From Lentilactobacillus otakiensis DSM 19908 = JCM 15040 (lineage in GTDB: Bacteria; Bacillota; Bacilli; Lactobacillales; Lactobacillaceae), in the NCBI RefSeq assembly GCF_001434145.1, contig NZ_AZED01000011.1:372667-436666 (forward strand): a DNA stretch of 64,000 bases. Direction: 5' to 3'. Position numbers and translations under genes: made by a program. Of the stretch, positions 24,140 through 34,596 are shown in pieces (position 1 is the stretch's first letter; every line of letters starts with the position of its first letter). The notes beneath the pieces are model-generated. The model saw only the letters and a list, made by a program, of their open reading frames with translations, was not told the DNA's origin and did no database searches.

Positions 24140-27100
24140 TGCCAAAAAGAGAAGATATTAAAAAAGTATTGATCATCGGCTCAGGTCCAATAGTCATTGG
24201 CCAAGCCGCAGAATTTGATTACGCCGGCAGCCAGGCGTGCTTAAGTCTCCGTGAAGAAGGTTACTCAGTAATTTTGGTGAACTCCAACCCAGCCACCATC
24301 ATGACTGATGACGAAATTGCCGACAAAGTTTACTTGGACCCACTGACGGTTCCAAGCCTTAAGAAAATCATCAAAAAGGAACATCCCGATGCCATCTTAC
24401 CAACTTTAGGCGGCCAAACTGGTTTGAACCTCGCCGTTGAACTCAGTAAAGACGGTATCTTGGATGAACTTGGAATTGAATTGCTGGGTACCAGCTTACA
24501 GACCATCAACGAAGCCGAAGACCGTGAAAAATTCAAGGACTTGATGCAAGAATTACATCAGCCAATCCCTGATTCAAAGACCGTTTATGACCTCCAAGAC
24601 GGTATAGATTTTGCTCACCAAATCGACTACCCGGTTATCATTCGTCCTGCATACACGTTAGGTGGTACTGGTGGCGGGATTGCCCACAATGACGATGAAA
24701 TGAAGACCATTTTGAACCGTGGCTTAACAATGTCTCCTTCAACCGAGTGTTTGGTTGAAAAGAGTATTGCCGGCTTCAAAGAAATTGAATTTGAAGTCAT
24801 GCGTGATCATCATGGCAGTTCAATCATCGTGACTGGAATGGAAAACTTCGACCCCGTGGGTATTCATACCGGCGACTCAATTGTTTTTGCCCCAACTCAA
24901 ACGTTGACCGACAAGGAATATCAACGACTTCGTGACGCCTCCTTGACCATCGTCAACGCCCTCAAGATCGAAGGCGGCTGCAATGTTCAGTTAGCTCAAG
25001 ATCCGAACAGTGAAGCTTACTACGTCATTGAAGTCAACCCACGTGTCAGCCGTTCATCAGCCTTGGCATCAAAAGCAACTGGTTACCCAATCGCTAAGAT
25101 TGCCGCTAAGATTGCGGTTGGTTTGAACCTCGATGAAATCATGAACCCAATAACGCAAACCACGTTTGCGATGTTCGAACCAGCTCTGGATTACGTCGTT
25201 GCGAAGATCCCACGTTTTGCCTTCGATAAATTCACAAACGCAGATCGCAAACTAGGAACCCAGATGAAAGCCACCGGAGAAGTCATGGCAATCGGCAGTA
25301 CCATTGAAGAGTCGCTACTTAAGGCAGTTCAATCATTGGAACTTGATCAACAAGCGCAAACCGACCTGATTCCAACTTATACTCGAAACATGTCGATGGG
25401 TGACCTGCTTGAAAAGATCAAAACACCAACTGATTATCGTCTATTTGAAATCTTTGCCGCCATTGGTAAAGGTGCAACTATTCAACAAATCAATCGTTCA
25501 ACTCAAATCGATATGTATTTCTTATCCAAACTCGAAAACATCATCAAGATGCAACAACAGATGACTGACGGTTTGCTCAGTGCTGATATGGTTTTGAAAG
25601 CTCGTAAATTAGGCTTCAACGATACCATGATCAAAGCTATCCATCACGCCACTGACGATGAATTAGTTAAATTAGATAAGATGGAAGATCAACATCTGGT
25701 TTATAAGATGGTTGATACTTGTGCCGCCGAATTCGAAAGCACAACGCCTTACTACTATAGTACAGTTGGTAATGAGAATGAGAGTAAGCCACTCGGCAAC
25801 AGCATCGTAGTTATCGGTGCCGGCCCGATCCGAATCGGCCAAGGGGTTGAATTCGATTACGCAACCGTTCACTGTGTCAAAGCGATTCAAGCTGCGGGAT
25901 ACAATGCCATTATTATCAACAATAACCCAGAAACCGTTTCAACCGACTTTTCAATTTCTGACAAGTTGTACTTCGAACCATTAACGATCGACAGTGTCAT
26001 GAACATCATCAACTTGGAACAGCCAATCGGCGTCATCGTTGAATTTGGCGGCCAAACTGCCATCAACCTGACTGAAGATTTGACCAAGCATGGTGTTTCA
26101 ATCCTCGGAACTTCCCTTCACGGAATCGAACAAACCGAAGATCGTCACCAATTTGAAGACCTGTTAATCGACCAAAATATTGCCCATCCAAAGGGTAACA
26201 CCGCAACCAACGCACCAGAAGCCTTGGAAATTGCCAACAAACTGGGTTACCCAGTCTTAGTTCGTCCAAGTTTCGTCCTCGGTGGTAAAGGTATGGCGGT
26301 TGTTCACAACGATGATGAGTTAAATGAATACCTCATCCCTGCCCTTAAAAACAGTCACGGTGAACCAATTCTGATTGACCAATACATCCCTGGAACTGAA
26401 TGTGAAGTCGACATTCTCAGTGATGGCAATGAAGTCTTTGTCCCTGGAATCATGGAACATCTTGAAGGTGCCGGGATTCATTCAGGTGACTCGATTGCCA
26501 TGTATCCACCACAGACACTGACCGATGATCAGAAAGAAAAAATCGTGGCCATCGCTACTAAGATTGGTAAACAAGTTCACGCTGTCGGCATGATGAACAT
26601 TCAATTCATTGTCGCAGATGAAGTATACGTTATCGAAGTGAACCCACGGGCTTCCAGAACTGTGCCATTCATGAGTAAAATCGTGAAATTGCATTTGGCA
26701 CAGCTGGCAACTCAGTTAATCTTAGGTAAATCATTGGCTGAGATCGGCTTAAAGCCTGGTCTGCATCCAGAACCAACCAAGGTTTATGTTAAAGCGCCAG
26801 TCTTCTCATTCGCCAAATTACCGGGTGCCCCAACCGCGTTGAGTCCAGAAATGAAGTCAACTGGTGAAGACATCGGTGCCGGTGATAACCTGCAGGAAGC
26901 TTTGCATAACGCACTGTTCGACAGTTACCACATCGATACAAATCACTTGAGTGGCGATGTCCTGCTATCAGAATTTGACGCCAACAATGCCAGCTTGGTT
27001 GGCCAATTAAAAGAGAGTGGCTTCGGTATTCAAACCTACCACGAAGGAATGGAATGGCCAACTGATCTCGCCTTCGTCCTAAGTTCAGAAGACGAAACAG

Positions 27101-27204
27101 CAGATCAAAAACAGTTGGTTGCAAATGCCTTGAGCCATCAAGTACCAGTCTTTACTGCACAAGATACGGTGATGGGTGTGTTTCAACCACAATTGATTAA
27201 GTAA
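24139..27204 (+). CDS. carB: Carbamoyl phosphate synthase large subunit
   Basis: 1021 residues, a little short of the usual 1055-1075, the deficit lying in the C-terminal allosteric domain. Two ATP-grasp halves are visible: [20 protein letters not shown] at the start and [20 protein letters not shown] near residue 555, each with [13 protein letters not shown] or [14 protein letters not shown]. It makes carbamoyl phosphate from bicarbonate, ATP and CarA-derived ammonia. The short C-terminus could alter UMP or ornithine control. Confidence 0.95.
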   Translation: MPKREDIKKVLIIGSGPIVIGQAAEFDYAGSQACLSLREEGYSVILVNSNPATIMTDDEIADKVYLDPLTVPSLKKIIKKEHPDAILPTLGGQTGLNLAVELSKDGILDELGIELLGTSLQTINEAEDREKFKDLMQELHQPIPDSKTVYDLQDGIDFAHQIDYPVIIRPAYTLGGTGGGIAHNDDEMKTILNRGLTMSPSTECLVEKSIAGFKEIEFEVMRDHHGSSIIVTGMENFDPVGIHTGDSIVFAPTQTLTDKEYQRLRDASLTIVNALKIEGGCNVQLAQDPNSEAYYVIEVNPRVSRSSALASKATGYPIAKIAAKIAVGLNLDEIMNPITQTTFAMFEPALDYVVAKIPRFAFDKFTNADRKLGTQMKATGEVMAIGSTIEESLLKAVQSLELDQQAQTDLIPTYTRNMSMGDLLEKIKTPTDYRLFEIFAAIGKGATIQQINRSTQIDMYFLSKLENIIKMQQQMTDGLLSADMVLKARKLGFNDTMIKAIHHATDDELVKLDKMEDQHLVYKMVDTCAAEFESTTPYYYSTVGNENESKPLGNSIVVIGAGPIRIGQGVEFDYATVHCVKAIQAAGYNAIIINNNPETVSTDFSISDKLYFEPLTIDSVMNIINLEQPIGVIVEFGGQTAINLTEDLTKHGVSILGTSLHGIEQTEDRHQFEDLLIDQNIAHPKGNTATNAPEALEIANKLGYPVLVRPSFVLGGKGMAVVHNDDELNEYLIPALKNSHGEPILIDQYIPGTECEVDILSDGNEVFVPGIMEHLEGAGIHSGDSIAMYPPQTLTDDQKEKIVAIATKIGKQVHAVGMMNIQFIVADEVYVIEVNPRASRTVPFMSKIVKLHLAQLATQLILGKSLAEIGLKPGLHPEPTKVYVKAPVFSFAKLPGAPTALSPEMKSTGEDIGAGDNLQEALHNALFDSYHIDTNHLSGDVLLSEFDANNASLVGQLKESGFGIQTYHEGMEWPTDLAFVLSSEDETADQKQLVANALSHQVPVFTAQDTVMGVFQPQLIK

Positions 27205-27219
27205 AATCGTTTTAGAAAT

Positions 27220-27267
27220 GACAAGCACCCTTGGAGTGGAATTCTCCGAGGGTGCTTGTTTGTTTTG
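27220..27267 (+). terminator. Terminator of carA-carB
   Basis: ACAAGCACCCTTGGAG pairs with CTCCGAGGGTGCTTGT, then TTGTTTT. Confidence 0.9.
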
Positions 27268-27367
27268 TCCAACTTTTGGTCCAAGTCGAATCACTTGCCC
27301 TTCTCTCAAAAACGCGGTTCAATGAATCTGATTAATAGATTGTTGTTGTTTTAGGGGAGGTAATAAC

Positions 27368-27718
27368 ATGTTAGACGTTATCAAATCATTGGATCGATTA
27401 ACTTGGAATACACAGCACCACTTTGCCCACATCGAGGCGCAGCACGACTTCATCCGAGCTTGGGCAATTCAGTTCGAGCTGGGTTACACTGACGTGCGCG
27501 TGGTTCAAATGGCCTTACAGCTGGATGGCAAACACCACGATCTACTACAAAAATTCACCGCAGCCTATGAGAAAGTATATGATTATGAATATGCCTTCGT
27601 TGCTGGTGGTTTGGAAGGCTTCAATGAAGAATACGGGGATAACATTGAAGATTACCGTGCTGCAGCCAATGAATTTCTGGGCTTGATTGATCAAGTCCGT
27701 GAGTTGAATGGCAAGTAA
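27368..27718 (+). CDS. Conserved-looking 116-aa acidic protein of unknown function
   Basis: 116 residues, all-helical in appearance, soluble, rich in Asp/Glu/His with the segment HHFAHIEAQHDFIRAWAIQ. The GGGGAGG upstream and the tight terminator downstream support a real gene. The His/Glu spacing could suit metal binding, but this is speculation. I do not recognise the family. Confidence 0.7.
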   Translation: MLDVIKSLDRLTWNTQHHFAHIEAQHDFIRAWAIQFELGYTDVRVVQMALQLDGKHHDLLQKFTAAYEKVYDYEYAFVAGGLEGFNEEYGDNIEDYRAAANEFLGLIDQVRELNGK

Positions 27719-27727
27719 GTGATCCAA

Positions 27728-27774
27728 ATAAAAAGAGCTGTGACAAAACTTGCGTTTTGTTCACAGCCCTTTTG
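27728..27774. terminator. Terminator after the 116-aa protein gene
   Basis: AGCTGTGACAAAAC pairs with GTTTTGTTCACAGC and is followed by CCTTTT. Confidence 0.85.
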
Positions 27775-27795
27775 CATTTTTGCTATTATACAGCC

Positions 27796-27849
27796 AGAAC
27801 GTGTTCCGAAAGGCTGCTTCCTATGCATAACCGCCTTTCGCCACACTCC
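27796..27849 (-). repeat. Short relative of the 120-bp hairpin element, copy C
   Basis: Immediately after the lepB stop, GTGTGGCGAAAGGC pairs with GCCTTTCGGAACAC. The outer sequence CGGAACACGTT matches the 3' end of the copies at 2309 and 47547, but the long inner stem is missing. Confidence 0.6.
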
Positions 27850-27852
27850 TTA

Positions 27853-28446
27853 TTACGCATATGAATTAATCTCATCACGTTTCGAATCCCACGGGAACGT
27901 GTACACCACGCCTTCCATGTGCGATTTCGGCACAAATCCCCAGTAACGACTATCGTAGGAGATATTTCGATTGTCACCCATGACAAAGTATTCGCCCTTA
28001 GGAACCACGGCGTTTTGCTGGCCCTTACGCCATTTCTTAGAGAGAATCGACAGGTTAAAACCATTGTCGTCAACATTACTCAAAGTTCCGGTCGTCTGCT
28101 GCTGGTGGGAAATGAATGGCTGCTGAATGTACTTGCCATTCACGTACAAGTGACCCGTCTTCGTATAAACAATCTTATCGCCAGGCACGCCAATCACCCG
28201 CTTGACAAAGTCGGTGTTCGGCTGAGTGTCCGGTGCCAATTTGTATGCGTTGAACACTACCACGGACAGCCGTTTGATTGGCCTGGTTTTTAAAATCACC
28301 ACGTGTTCGTTATTCTGCAAATTGGGCATCATCGAATCCCCATCTACTCGAACCGGTGAAATAATATAAGTCTTGAGGAACAGTGCCAGTCCCAGCCCAA
28401 TCGCAATTGGCAGGATCCAGCTGAAGATACTTTTGATAATTTTCAT
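27853..28446 (-). CDS. lepB: Signal peptidase I
   Basis: 197 residues with one N-terminal membrane anchor (about residues 8-28). The catalytic Ser38 is in DGDSMMPN, the general base Lys82 in FVKRVIGVPGD, and the GDNR box in VMGDNRNISYDSR. It removes signal peptides outside the membrane. The gene stands alone, and a short hairpin repeat follows its stop codon. Confidence 0.95.
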   Translation of the reverse strand: MKIIKSIFSWILPIAIGLGLALFLKTYIISPVRVDGDSMMPNLQNNEHVVILKTRPIKRLSVVVFNAYKLAPDTQPNTDFVKRVIGVPGDKIVYTKTGHLYVNGKYIQQPFISHQQQTTGTLSNVDDNGFNLSILSKKWRKGQQNAVVPKGEYFVMGDNRNISYDSRYWGFVPKSHMEGVVYTFPWDSKRDEINSYA

Positions 28447-28516
28447 CTTTTCCTCCTATTGTCTGTACTTAGCATGCCTACAAGTGTATGCCTCTTGATC
28501 ACAATTTTCAACGTAC

Positions 28517-28560
28517 AAAAATAGAAGCCCCAGAGCAATCCAGCTCCAGGGCTTCCATTT
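28517..28560 (-). terminator. Terminator of the second EIIC-like gene
   Basis: GGAAGCCCTGGAGC pairs with GCTCTGGGGCTTC, followed on the minus strand by TATTTTTG. Confidence 0.85.
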
Positions 28561-28598
28561 GTTATTGATTTTATATTACTAATATAGGTAATAATTAA

Positions 28599-29687
28599 CT
28601 AAACGATTTCAAGATGCAGTTGTTGATCCTTAACCCAGTGCATGCCGAGAAGAACTCTGTAAAGCACAACTGAGATGATAGCTGGAACAACGATTCCCAT
28701 TGCCAAGTATGCAACGAACATGTTCATGTTGGTTGATGCCAAGTTAAGTGGGGCGATGAATGAGTTCAAGCCCAGTCCACCTAATGTGTATGGTACCTTG
28801 AAACCAAAGAACATGGTTGCAATTGGTGCAGCCACCACAGCGGCAGTCATTGAAGGAATTGCCAGCCGTGGATTTGCTAGTAAGTTCGGGAATTGAACCT
28901 TTGGTGTGATGAAGCCTTGAGCAATGTTGGCACCAATGTTATTTTGACGCCATGAGATAACCGTGAACCCTACGAATTGGGCAGTGGTTCCGATCAATGC
29001 GGCCCCTGATGACAATGGATCAAGCATAACGGCAACAGCCAAGGCAGCTGACGATGCTGGCGTCATCAAGAAGAGTGACCAAGCTAAGGCAACGGCCATT
29101 GAACCAAGAACAGGGTTAACTTGCATTGATTGAGCGATGAACGCACTCAGCCAGTTAAGCGCTGGCGTGGTGACACTTGCGAGTCCTAAGCCGGCGATTG
29201 AACCAACTAAAGTTGAAGCAAGTGGTACTAACATCATATCAAGTGGCGTCTTACCAGTTAAATACTTACCAACTAAGGCAGCGATTAATCCAGCGGCAAC
29301 GGCACTAATAGGTTGACCAGTTGTAAAGACACCGGTTCCGGCTGCTTGTGCCATTTGGTTACCAGTAGCGGTTGCTGCGTGAACGCCGGATGAAATGAAG
29401 TAAACGGCGTTGGCACCAACGGTTGAGGCGATCATGGAACTAAACAGGACCAGTGTGTTGGTTTTTAATTGAGATGCAACAGCGGCACCGAATGCTGGCG
29501 CCAGTAACCATTGGGCAATTGCCCCGACCTGATGTAATTGTGGCCAATTCACGAAGTTGGCAATGGTTTGGGTTAAAAGGCCGACCCCTAACATAACTAG
29601 GACGGCGTTTGAAACCCCTGCTGAAACTAAGTATACGTAATCTTTGACCGTCAGCTTTTCAGCTGGCTTATTTGCTTCTGTATCCAT
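28599..29687 (-). CDS. Second orphan PTS_EIIC_2-type membrane protein
   Basis: 362 residues, about ten membrane helices, clearly related in pattern to the 2544-3611 product (VKxQQ-less core with GAxxAxxLKT, LTGKTPLDMMLVP, NIGANIAQGFITPKVQFPNLLANPRLAIPS). The segment GSPKMQMANILSRPKLIVP of the other copy lines up with it. No EIIA/EIIB nearby. GAGG and spacing favour ATG 29687 over codons at 29732 and 29693. Substrate unknown. The upstream inverted repeat at 29732-29760 may be an operator. Confidence 0.75.
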   Translation of the reverse strand: MDTEANKPAEKLTVKDYVYLVSAGVSNAVLVMLGVGLLTQTIANFVNWPQLHQVGAIAQWLLAPAFGAAVASQLKTNTLVLFSSMIASTVGANAVYFISSGVHAATATGNQMAQAAGTGVFTTGQPISAVAAGLIAALVGKYLTGKTPLDMMLVPLASTLVGSIAGLGLASVTTPALNWLSAFIAQSMQVNPVLGSMAVALAWSLFLMTPASSAALAVAVMLDPLSSGAALIGTTAQFVGFTVISWRQNNIGANIAQGFITPKVQFPNLLANPRLAIPSMTAAVVAAPIATMFFGFKVPYTLGGLGLNSFIAPLNLASTNMNMFVAYLAMGIVVPAIISVVLYRVLLGMHWVKDQQLHLEIV

Positions 29688-29731
29688 TGGCATTACCTCG
29701 CTTTTTCTATAATTATAATTGCATGAGAACA

Positions 29732-29760
29732 AAATGATAAAAATGAAATTGTTATCATTT
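29732..29760. promoter_or_regulatory. Inverted repeat upstream of the second EIIC-like gene
   Basis: AAATGATAA and TTATCATTT arms separated by 11 bp, 45 bp upstream of the gene: a possible operator. In the rest of the gap to 30097 I see nothing beyond the degV promoter. Confidence 0.5.
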
Positions 29761-30053
29761 AAACATCGTTACGCGAAGATGTCAACACCCATTTTACAAA
29801 AGAATTTTGAGATAAGTATTTAATTCCATATGCCACTTTTTAAGTAAGCGGTAGCATGCTATCAGTGCAGTGGTTAATCTTAGTTAGACAGATTAAGACG
29901 ACCTTCTTGAATTATCAACAATGAATATTTTTTATTTCCAGATTAATTCTCATTCTTCGTCGTTTTTAAATGAGATTTCTATCATAATGGTGGAATCTAA
30001 TTGGCCAGACTTACCACCCCATTACCAGATACAGCATGGCCTACCGCACTATA

Positions 30054-30062
30054 TGCTATAAT
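30054..30062 (+). promoter_or_regulatory. Extended -10 promoter of the DegV gene
   Basis: TGCTATAAT forms an extended -10 element 36 bp before the start codon; no clear -35 is seen. Confidence 0.55.
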
Positions 30063-30097
30063 CGATTTAATAATAAGAAAGATCTGGAGATGAAACC

Positions 30098-30973
30098 ATG
30101 AGCAAAATCGCAATCGTCACTGATAGCACAGCCAGTCTTTCTAAAGACGAGGTCAACCGGATGGGCAACGTGACGGTCGTCCCAATTGTTGTCAACATGA
30201 ATGGCACGACCTATCGTGAGGGCATTGATATCACCAATGATCAATTTTACACTGCGCTGACAAAGGCGAAGAAACTACCAACCACTGCTCCACCGACACC
30301 GATGGAGATGCTGAAAGTGTACGATGATTTAGTAAACGAAGGCTATGATGAAATTTTGAGCATTCATTTAACCGCTGGAATTACCGGCTTCGTTAACAAT
30401 CTCAAGACTGTCGTCCGCGGGTATTCGAACGCGAAAGTCCACGTGTATGATTCACACATTACCATTGAGCCACTCGGATACCTGGTAAAATATGCGTCAA
30501 TGTTAGCTCATCAGGGCAAAGAAATGGCGGAAATCATCCAAAATCTGGACAATATTCGCGCCACCATCGATGAATATTTTGTCGTGGATGACCTAAAGAA
30601 TCTGGTCACTGGCGGCCGATTGACCAACGCTGCTGCATTTGCTGGGGGCCTGCTTCGAATCAAACCACTATTAACATTGAATGATCAGCACCAAATTGTG
30701 GCTATTGGCAAGATCCGCACCATGAAAAAGGCCCTCAAGTACCTGGATGATGAATTCAACACCCAGTATCAAAAACTGGATTATCCGGTGCACGTCATGA
30801 TGACTGGTACCAACAATTTACCTGCTGTCCAAAAATGGTGCGATTCAATTAAACCAAAATATCCAAATGCCAGCTTCCAAGTCGGCCAAATTGGACCAGT
30901 CGTCAGGACGCACATCGGCTCCAACGCTTTTGTCATTTTATGGTGCAGGCAAGTTCCTGAATTACAGGTTTGA
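30098..30973 (+). CDS. DegV family fatty-acid-binding protein
   Basis: 291 residues of the DegV/FakB family: the N-terminal IAIVTDSTASL, the SIHLTAGITG loop, and the C-terminal IGPVVRTHIGSNAF. FakB proteins bind fatty acids and pass them to the kinase FakA; other DegV members are uncharacterised. Single gene with its own extended -10 promoter. Confidence 0.9.
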   Translation: MSKIAIVTDSTASLSKDEVNRMGNVTVVPIVVNMNGTTYREGIDITNDQFYTALTKAKKLPTTAPPTPMEMLKVYDDLVNEGYDEILSIHLTAGITGFVNNLKTVVRGYSNAKVHVYDSHITIEPLGYLVKYASMLAHQGKEMAEIIQNLDNIRATIDEYFVVDDLKNLVTGGRLTNAAAFAGGLLRIKPLLTLNDQHQIVAIGKIRTMKKALKYLDDEFNTQYQKLDYPVHVMMTGTNNLPAVQKWCDSIKPKYPNASFQVGQIGPVVRTHIGSNAFVILWCRQVPELQV

Positions 30974-31055
30974 AAGCGGTTAGGCGTTGGGCGTTGAGTA
31001 AGGTATAATATCCTTAATACCCAAACTCGTTTACAGTATTGAAGGGAGAAATTTC

Positions 31056-32900
31056 ATGCTTAGTTATTTTGCACTTATCACCCTGGTTAAGCTGTCAGGT
31101 TTACTGATTCCATTTATCTGGCTGCTGGTTATTGCAGACCGCCGGGGTCGCACATACGGGACTTTAGCCATCGTGCTATTGTTCATCGTAAGTTATGTCA
31201 ATACGTACTTTAATCTACCGGATCTCGCTTACCCATCCTTAATCGATGGCTGGCTGATGTGGTTCATCTTCGGAATGATCGTCGTCGCTGCTTTACGTCG
31301 ATTCCTGTATTCACCAAATGCTGAGGTTGCACGAACGTCTCAAGCTGGTGACGGGATCATTGGTCAGATTGTCCAGCGATTCACAGGTGCCTTTGGCTGG
31401 TTGGGTAAAATCGCCATGGTCGTCGTCCTCGCTGTGGTTGTCTTCATTATCCTGGGAAGTATCACTTCTCTGGTAACCCAGATGAATCCCCGTCCGGCCG
31501 TTCAATCCATCCAAACGGATATGAACGATGACACTAAAGGTGCCCCAATGCCAGTCATCAAGAACAGTGCCGAAACGCCAGTGGTTAACGCACCGCAGAC
31601 CATTTCAACTGATATGAACAACTCACTGAACAGTTTCAAGAACTCCAACGTGTATGATTTGAATCACATGCGAGTTCAAATGTACAAGGGCAAGATGGTT
31701 TACGTTGCCCCAGTTGAATTCTCAGGTGGCTTCTGGCGTTACATTCATTATTTGAAAGTACCCGGTTACTTTAGAACCAATGCTACTGACAAGAATGCCG
31801 ATCCAAAATTTGTCGCCAAACCGATGAAGTACACGCCAAGTGCCTACTTCAACAATGATGCTGACCGTCGAATCAGTGCCCACAGCTTGGGTTATTCAAT
31901 GGTTGGTGCTACTGCTCAACTGGAAATTGACGACAACGGAACACCTTACTATGTTCGGACTTTAGCCAAACCAATTTCCTACATTAACCGGAATTATGAT
32001 TACAGCCACTATAAGGTCGCTGTTTTAAACACGATTACCGGTAAAGTTAAAGTATACACACCTAAGAAGGTCCCAAAGTTCGTTGATATCGCCGTTACAC
32101 CTGAATTTGTGAGTCAGGAAGTTTCATTATTTGGCCGTTATCGTCACGGTTTCTGGAACGCAACCAGCTTTGGTGGTCATAGTGGTGTTATGAAGCCCAC
32201 AACTGCCGGAACTGAAGGTGGCGACAAGCTGACACCATATGCTTACAAGGGTCGGGTCTACTACTTCACTGGAATGACCAGTGTGAACGAACACCAGAGC
32301 TCAATTCTGGGTTACACGTTCGTCGATGCTCGGACCAATACCCTTCATTACTATCGTGAGCATGGTAACGTCATGACACCTGAGCGAGCAATCTCATATG
32401 CGCAACAGGATATCAACCCACAGAACTACCGTGGGACTTTGCCACTGCTGTACAGAATTAATGGTGATCCAACTTGGGTTGTTTCGATGCTTGATCGGGA
32501 TAATAACTCATTTATGAAATACGTTTACCTGCTGGCTGATGGGAATAACCAAAGCGGCACTTACGCGATTGGTGATGATGCCCAAAGCACCTTGGCTCTC
32601 TTCGAACAACGAGTTGAAGCCAAGACTGGTGTCACGGCAACTATTCCAACCGGTAAGACCGTTAACGGTACCATCAACCGAGTCGTTCGAACGGATGACA
32701 GCCTGCTGTTTATCCTGAAGAACAATAATCAGGTTTACAAGATTGATACCAGTGCCAAGAACTTCAACCCATTGCTTCAGTTCATCGCTGAAGGCGACCG
32801 AGTCAGTTTCAAGGCAGAAGCAATTGGCGACAATGGTCTGGCAACGGCGAATGTTTCACTTTCGACGTTTAAGGATGCTTCATTGACTGCCAAGAAATAG
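31056..32900 (+). CDS. Large membrane-anchored protein with extracytoplasmic region
   Basis: 614 residues. Membrane helices are seen at about residues 5-25, 32-50, 63-80 and 115-138, followed by an extracytoplasmic region of over 450 residues with many Tyr, Asn and Gly (YVAPVEFSGGFWRYIHYLKV, DRDNNSFMKYVYLLADGNNQ). This layout resembles proteins annotated in lactobacilli as cell-shape or CvpA-like, but I see no enzymatic motif. GGGAG precedes the ATG. Function unknown. Confidence 0.7.
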   Translation: MLSYFALITLVKLSGLLIPFIWLLVIADRRGRTYGTLAIVLLFIVSYVNTYFNLPDLAYPSLIDGWLMWFIFGMIVVAALRRFLYSPNAEVARTSQAGDGIIGQIVQRFTGAFGWLGKIAMVVVLAVVVFIILGSITSLVTQMNPRPAVQSIQTDMNDDTKGAPMPVIKNSAETPVVNAPQTISTDMNNSLNSFKNSNVYDLNHMRVQMYKGKMVYVAPVEFSGGFWRYIHYLKVPGYFRTNATDKNADPKFVAKPMKYTPSAYFNNDADRRISAHSLGYSMVGATAQLEIDDNGTPYYVRTLAKPISYINRNYDYSHYKVAVLNTITGKVKVYTPKKVPKFVDIAVTPEFVSQEVSLFGRYRHGFWNATSFGGHSGVMKPTTAGTEGGDKLTPYAYKGRVYYFTGMTSVNEHQSSILGYTFVDARTNTLHYYREHGNVMTPERAISYAQQDINPQNYRGTLPLLYRINGDPTWVVSMLDRDNNSFMKYVYLLADGNNQSGTYAIGDDAQSTLALFEQRVEAKTGVTATIPTGKTVNGTINRVVRTDDSLLFILKNNNQVYKIDTSAKNFNPLLQFIAEGDRVSFKAEAIGDNGLATANVSLSTFKDASLTAKK

Positions 32901-32909
32901 TTTCAAATG

Positions 32910-32965
32910 AAAAAGTCGCCATCGAAAACCAGTTTGTGAATTGGTTTTTGATGGCGACTTTTTTG
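32910..32965. terminator. Bidirectional terminator
   Basis: AAAAGTCGCCATC...ACCA and TGGT...GATGGCGACTTTTTT arms between convergent genes. Confidence 0.9.
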
Positions 32966-32971
32966 TTGTGT

Positions 32972-34453
32972 TTAGCTGGTTTGTTTCGCAAACTTGTCAT
33001 GTTCCAACTTTTGTGCCCAAATATTAATCAGCAGGGAAATGATCATCAAGATTAACGACAGCCACATGATATTATGGAGTCCATTATACAAAATCATCCG
33101 CATCTGCGGTAACAGGTGATGCGGCAATGCACCACTACTGGAGGCATCACTCAATTCGTTCATCATTTTCATCGTAATCGAACCACCAGACTTGTTAACC
33201 CCATCACGGAGCGCATTATTCATGATAATTCCAAAAATCGATGCGGTAAAAGTCTGACTGAGCATCCGGATTAGGAAACTAAAAGACGTCGCGATCGGAA
33301 TATCAGTCGGATTAGCATCCTGTTGAACCTTGACCTGTAATTCATTGAAACAGGCACCATTACCGAAGCCTTCAAATGCCCCGGCGATCAACAATACCCA
33401 GTAAGGTGTTTGCACACCGGAAACGACCATGATAATAAACGATATCATCAGCATGACGATTCCCGCCGCAATCACGCGTTGTGGGGTGAGGAAATTCCGC
33501 ATTGGCGCAACGGCTTCCGACCCAATAAAATCCGTAAAAGCACCTGGAATCTGTGTGGCCCCACCAATCAAGGCGGAGGTTGCCAATAATCCCTGCGCCC
33601 ACATCGGACTATAAATCAGAAACGCGATGAAGGCGCCCCAGATCAGAGTGAACAAAACAAAATCAATCATCAAAGGTAGATTTCTAAACAATCGACTAGG
33701 AATAATTGGATCATCAACGTTTTCTTCCAGTACCGCCATGACGATTAAGATAATAATTGCAAATGCAATCACAGCGAGAACCAAGATCAAGCTGGCATTG
33801 CCGATCATTTCAATTCCTGCCAACAAGCTGACCAAACCAATTGTCATCATGATCGCACCTCGATAATCAACCGCTTGGGTTTGGCGAGTTTCATGACTGA
33901 CCTTGTAATAAATCTGAACCAAAATAATTGAGATTAAGCCAATCGGCACATTTAGATAGAACACCCAATGCCAACTGAAGGTATCAACGATGTAACCACC
34001 AACTAGTGGCCCAATGATCGTTGCCATACTATAACTGGCCGAAACGAAGCCGAGAACCTGCATTCGTTTCCGTGGATTCTTGTACATCCTGGCATAGATG
34101 ATATACGGGAGGGAAACGGTTCCCCCATTCCCAATTCCCATCAATGTTCTGGCAAGAATCAGGAAAACAATATTGGGTGCCATCCCTTGAAGAAATGAGC
34201 CAATCACAAACAAGGTAGCGGCCAACTGGTAGCTGCGCTTGTTGCCAATGTGCTCTCCCAATTTACTCCATAAAGGGGTGCTGACCGCAGTCCCGAGCAG
34301 GAAAACGGCAACAATCCACCCCATTAATTCAATTCCGTGGAGATCGGATATAATTGCTGGTAATGCAGTATTGATGGTTGTGTTGTCCAGTCCACTCATT
34401 GCGTTTGACAGCAACAGTGCGCAAGTCACAATCATGATATCGCGTTTAGACAA
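32972..34453 (-). CDS. MFS drug exporter, EmrB/QacA-type (14 TM)
   Basis: 493 residues of the DHA2 subfamily. Motif C-like segment GPLVGGYIVDTFSWHWVFYLNVPIG, the early D-T-T-I-N-T-A-L-P motif of 14-helix exporters and motif A-like WSKLGEHIGNKRSYQ are visible. It likely exports drugs or toxic cations using protons. The start is TTG at 34453 after AGAGGAGA. No regulator is adjacent. Confidence 0.87.
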   Translation of the reverse strand: MSKRDIMIVTCALLLSNAMSGLDNTTINTALPAIISDLHGIELMGWIVAVFLLGTAVSTPLWSKLGEHIGNKRSYQLAATLFVIGSFLQGMAPNIVFLILARTLMGIGNGGTVSLPYIIYARMYKNPRKRMQVLGFVSASYSMATIIGPLVGGYIVDTFSWHWVFYLNVPIGLISIILVQIYYKVSHETRQTQAVDYRGAIMMTIGLVSLLAGIEMIGNASLILVLAVIAFAIIILIVMAVLEENVDDPIIPSRLFRNLPLMIDFVLFTLIWGAFIAFLIYSPMWAQGLLATSALIGGATQIPGAFTDFIGSEAVAPMRNFLTPQRVIAAGIVMLMISFIIMVVSGVQTPYWVLLIAGAFEGFGNGACFNELQVKVQQDANPTDIPIATSFSFLIRMLSQTFTASIFGIIMNNALRDGVNKSGGSITMKMMNELSDASSSGALPHHLLPQMRMILYNGLHNIMWLSLILMIISLLINIWAQKLEHDKFAKQTS

Positions 34454-34541
34454 GATCTTCTCCTCTTTCTTATAAAAGTCACTCTTTCTATACTACAACT
34501 TTTATGGCTGAATAAGAAAGGTAGGATTTTGAAAATCACGC

Positions 34542-34592
34542 AAAAAACGTTTCCCAACGGCAATTAAAATACGTTGGAAAACGTTTTGTTTT
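34542..34592 (-). terminator. Terminator of the alpha-galactosidase gene
   Basis: AAACGTTTTCCAACG pairs with CGTTGGGAAACGTTT; on the minus strand a T run follows. Confidence 0.8.
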
Positions 34593-34596
34593 GGCA

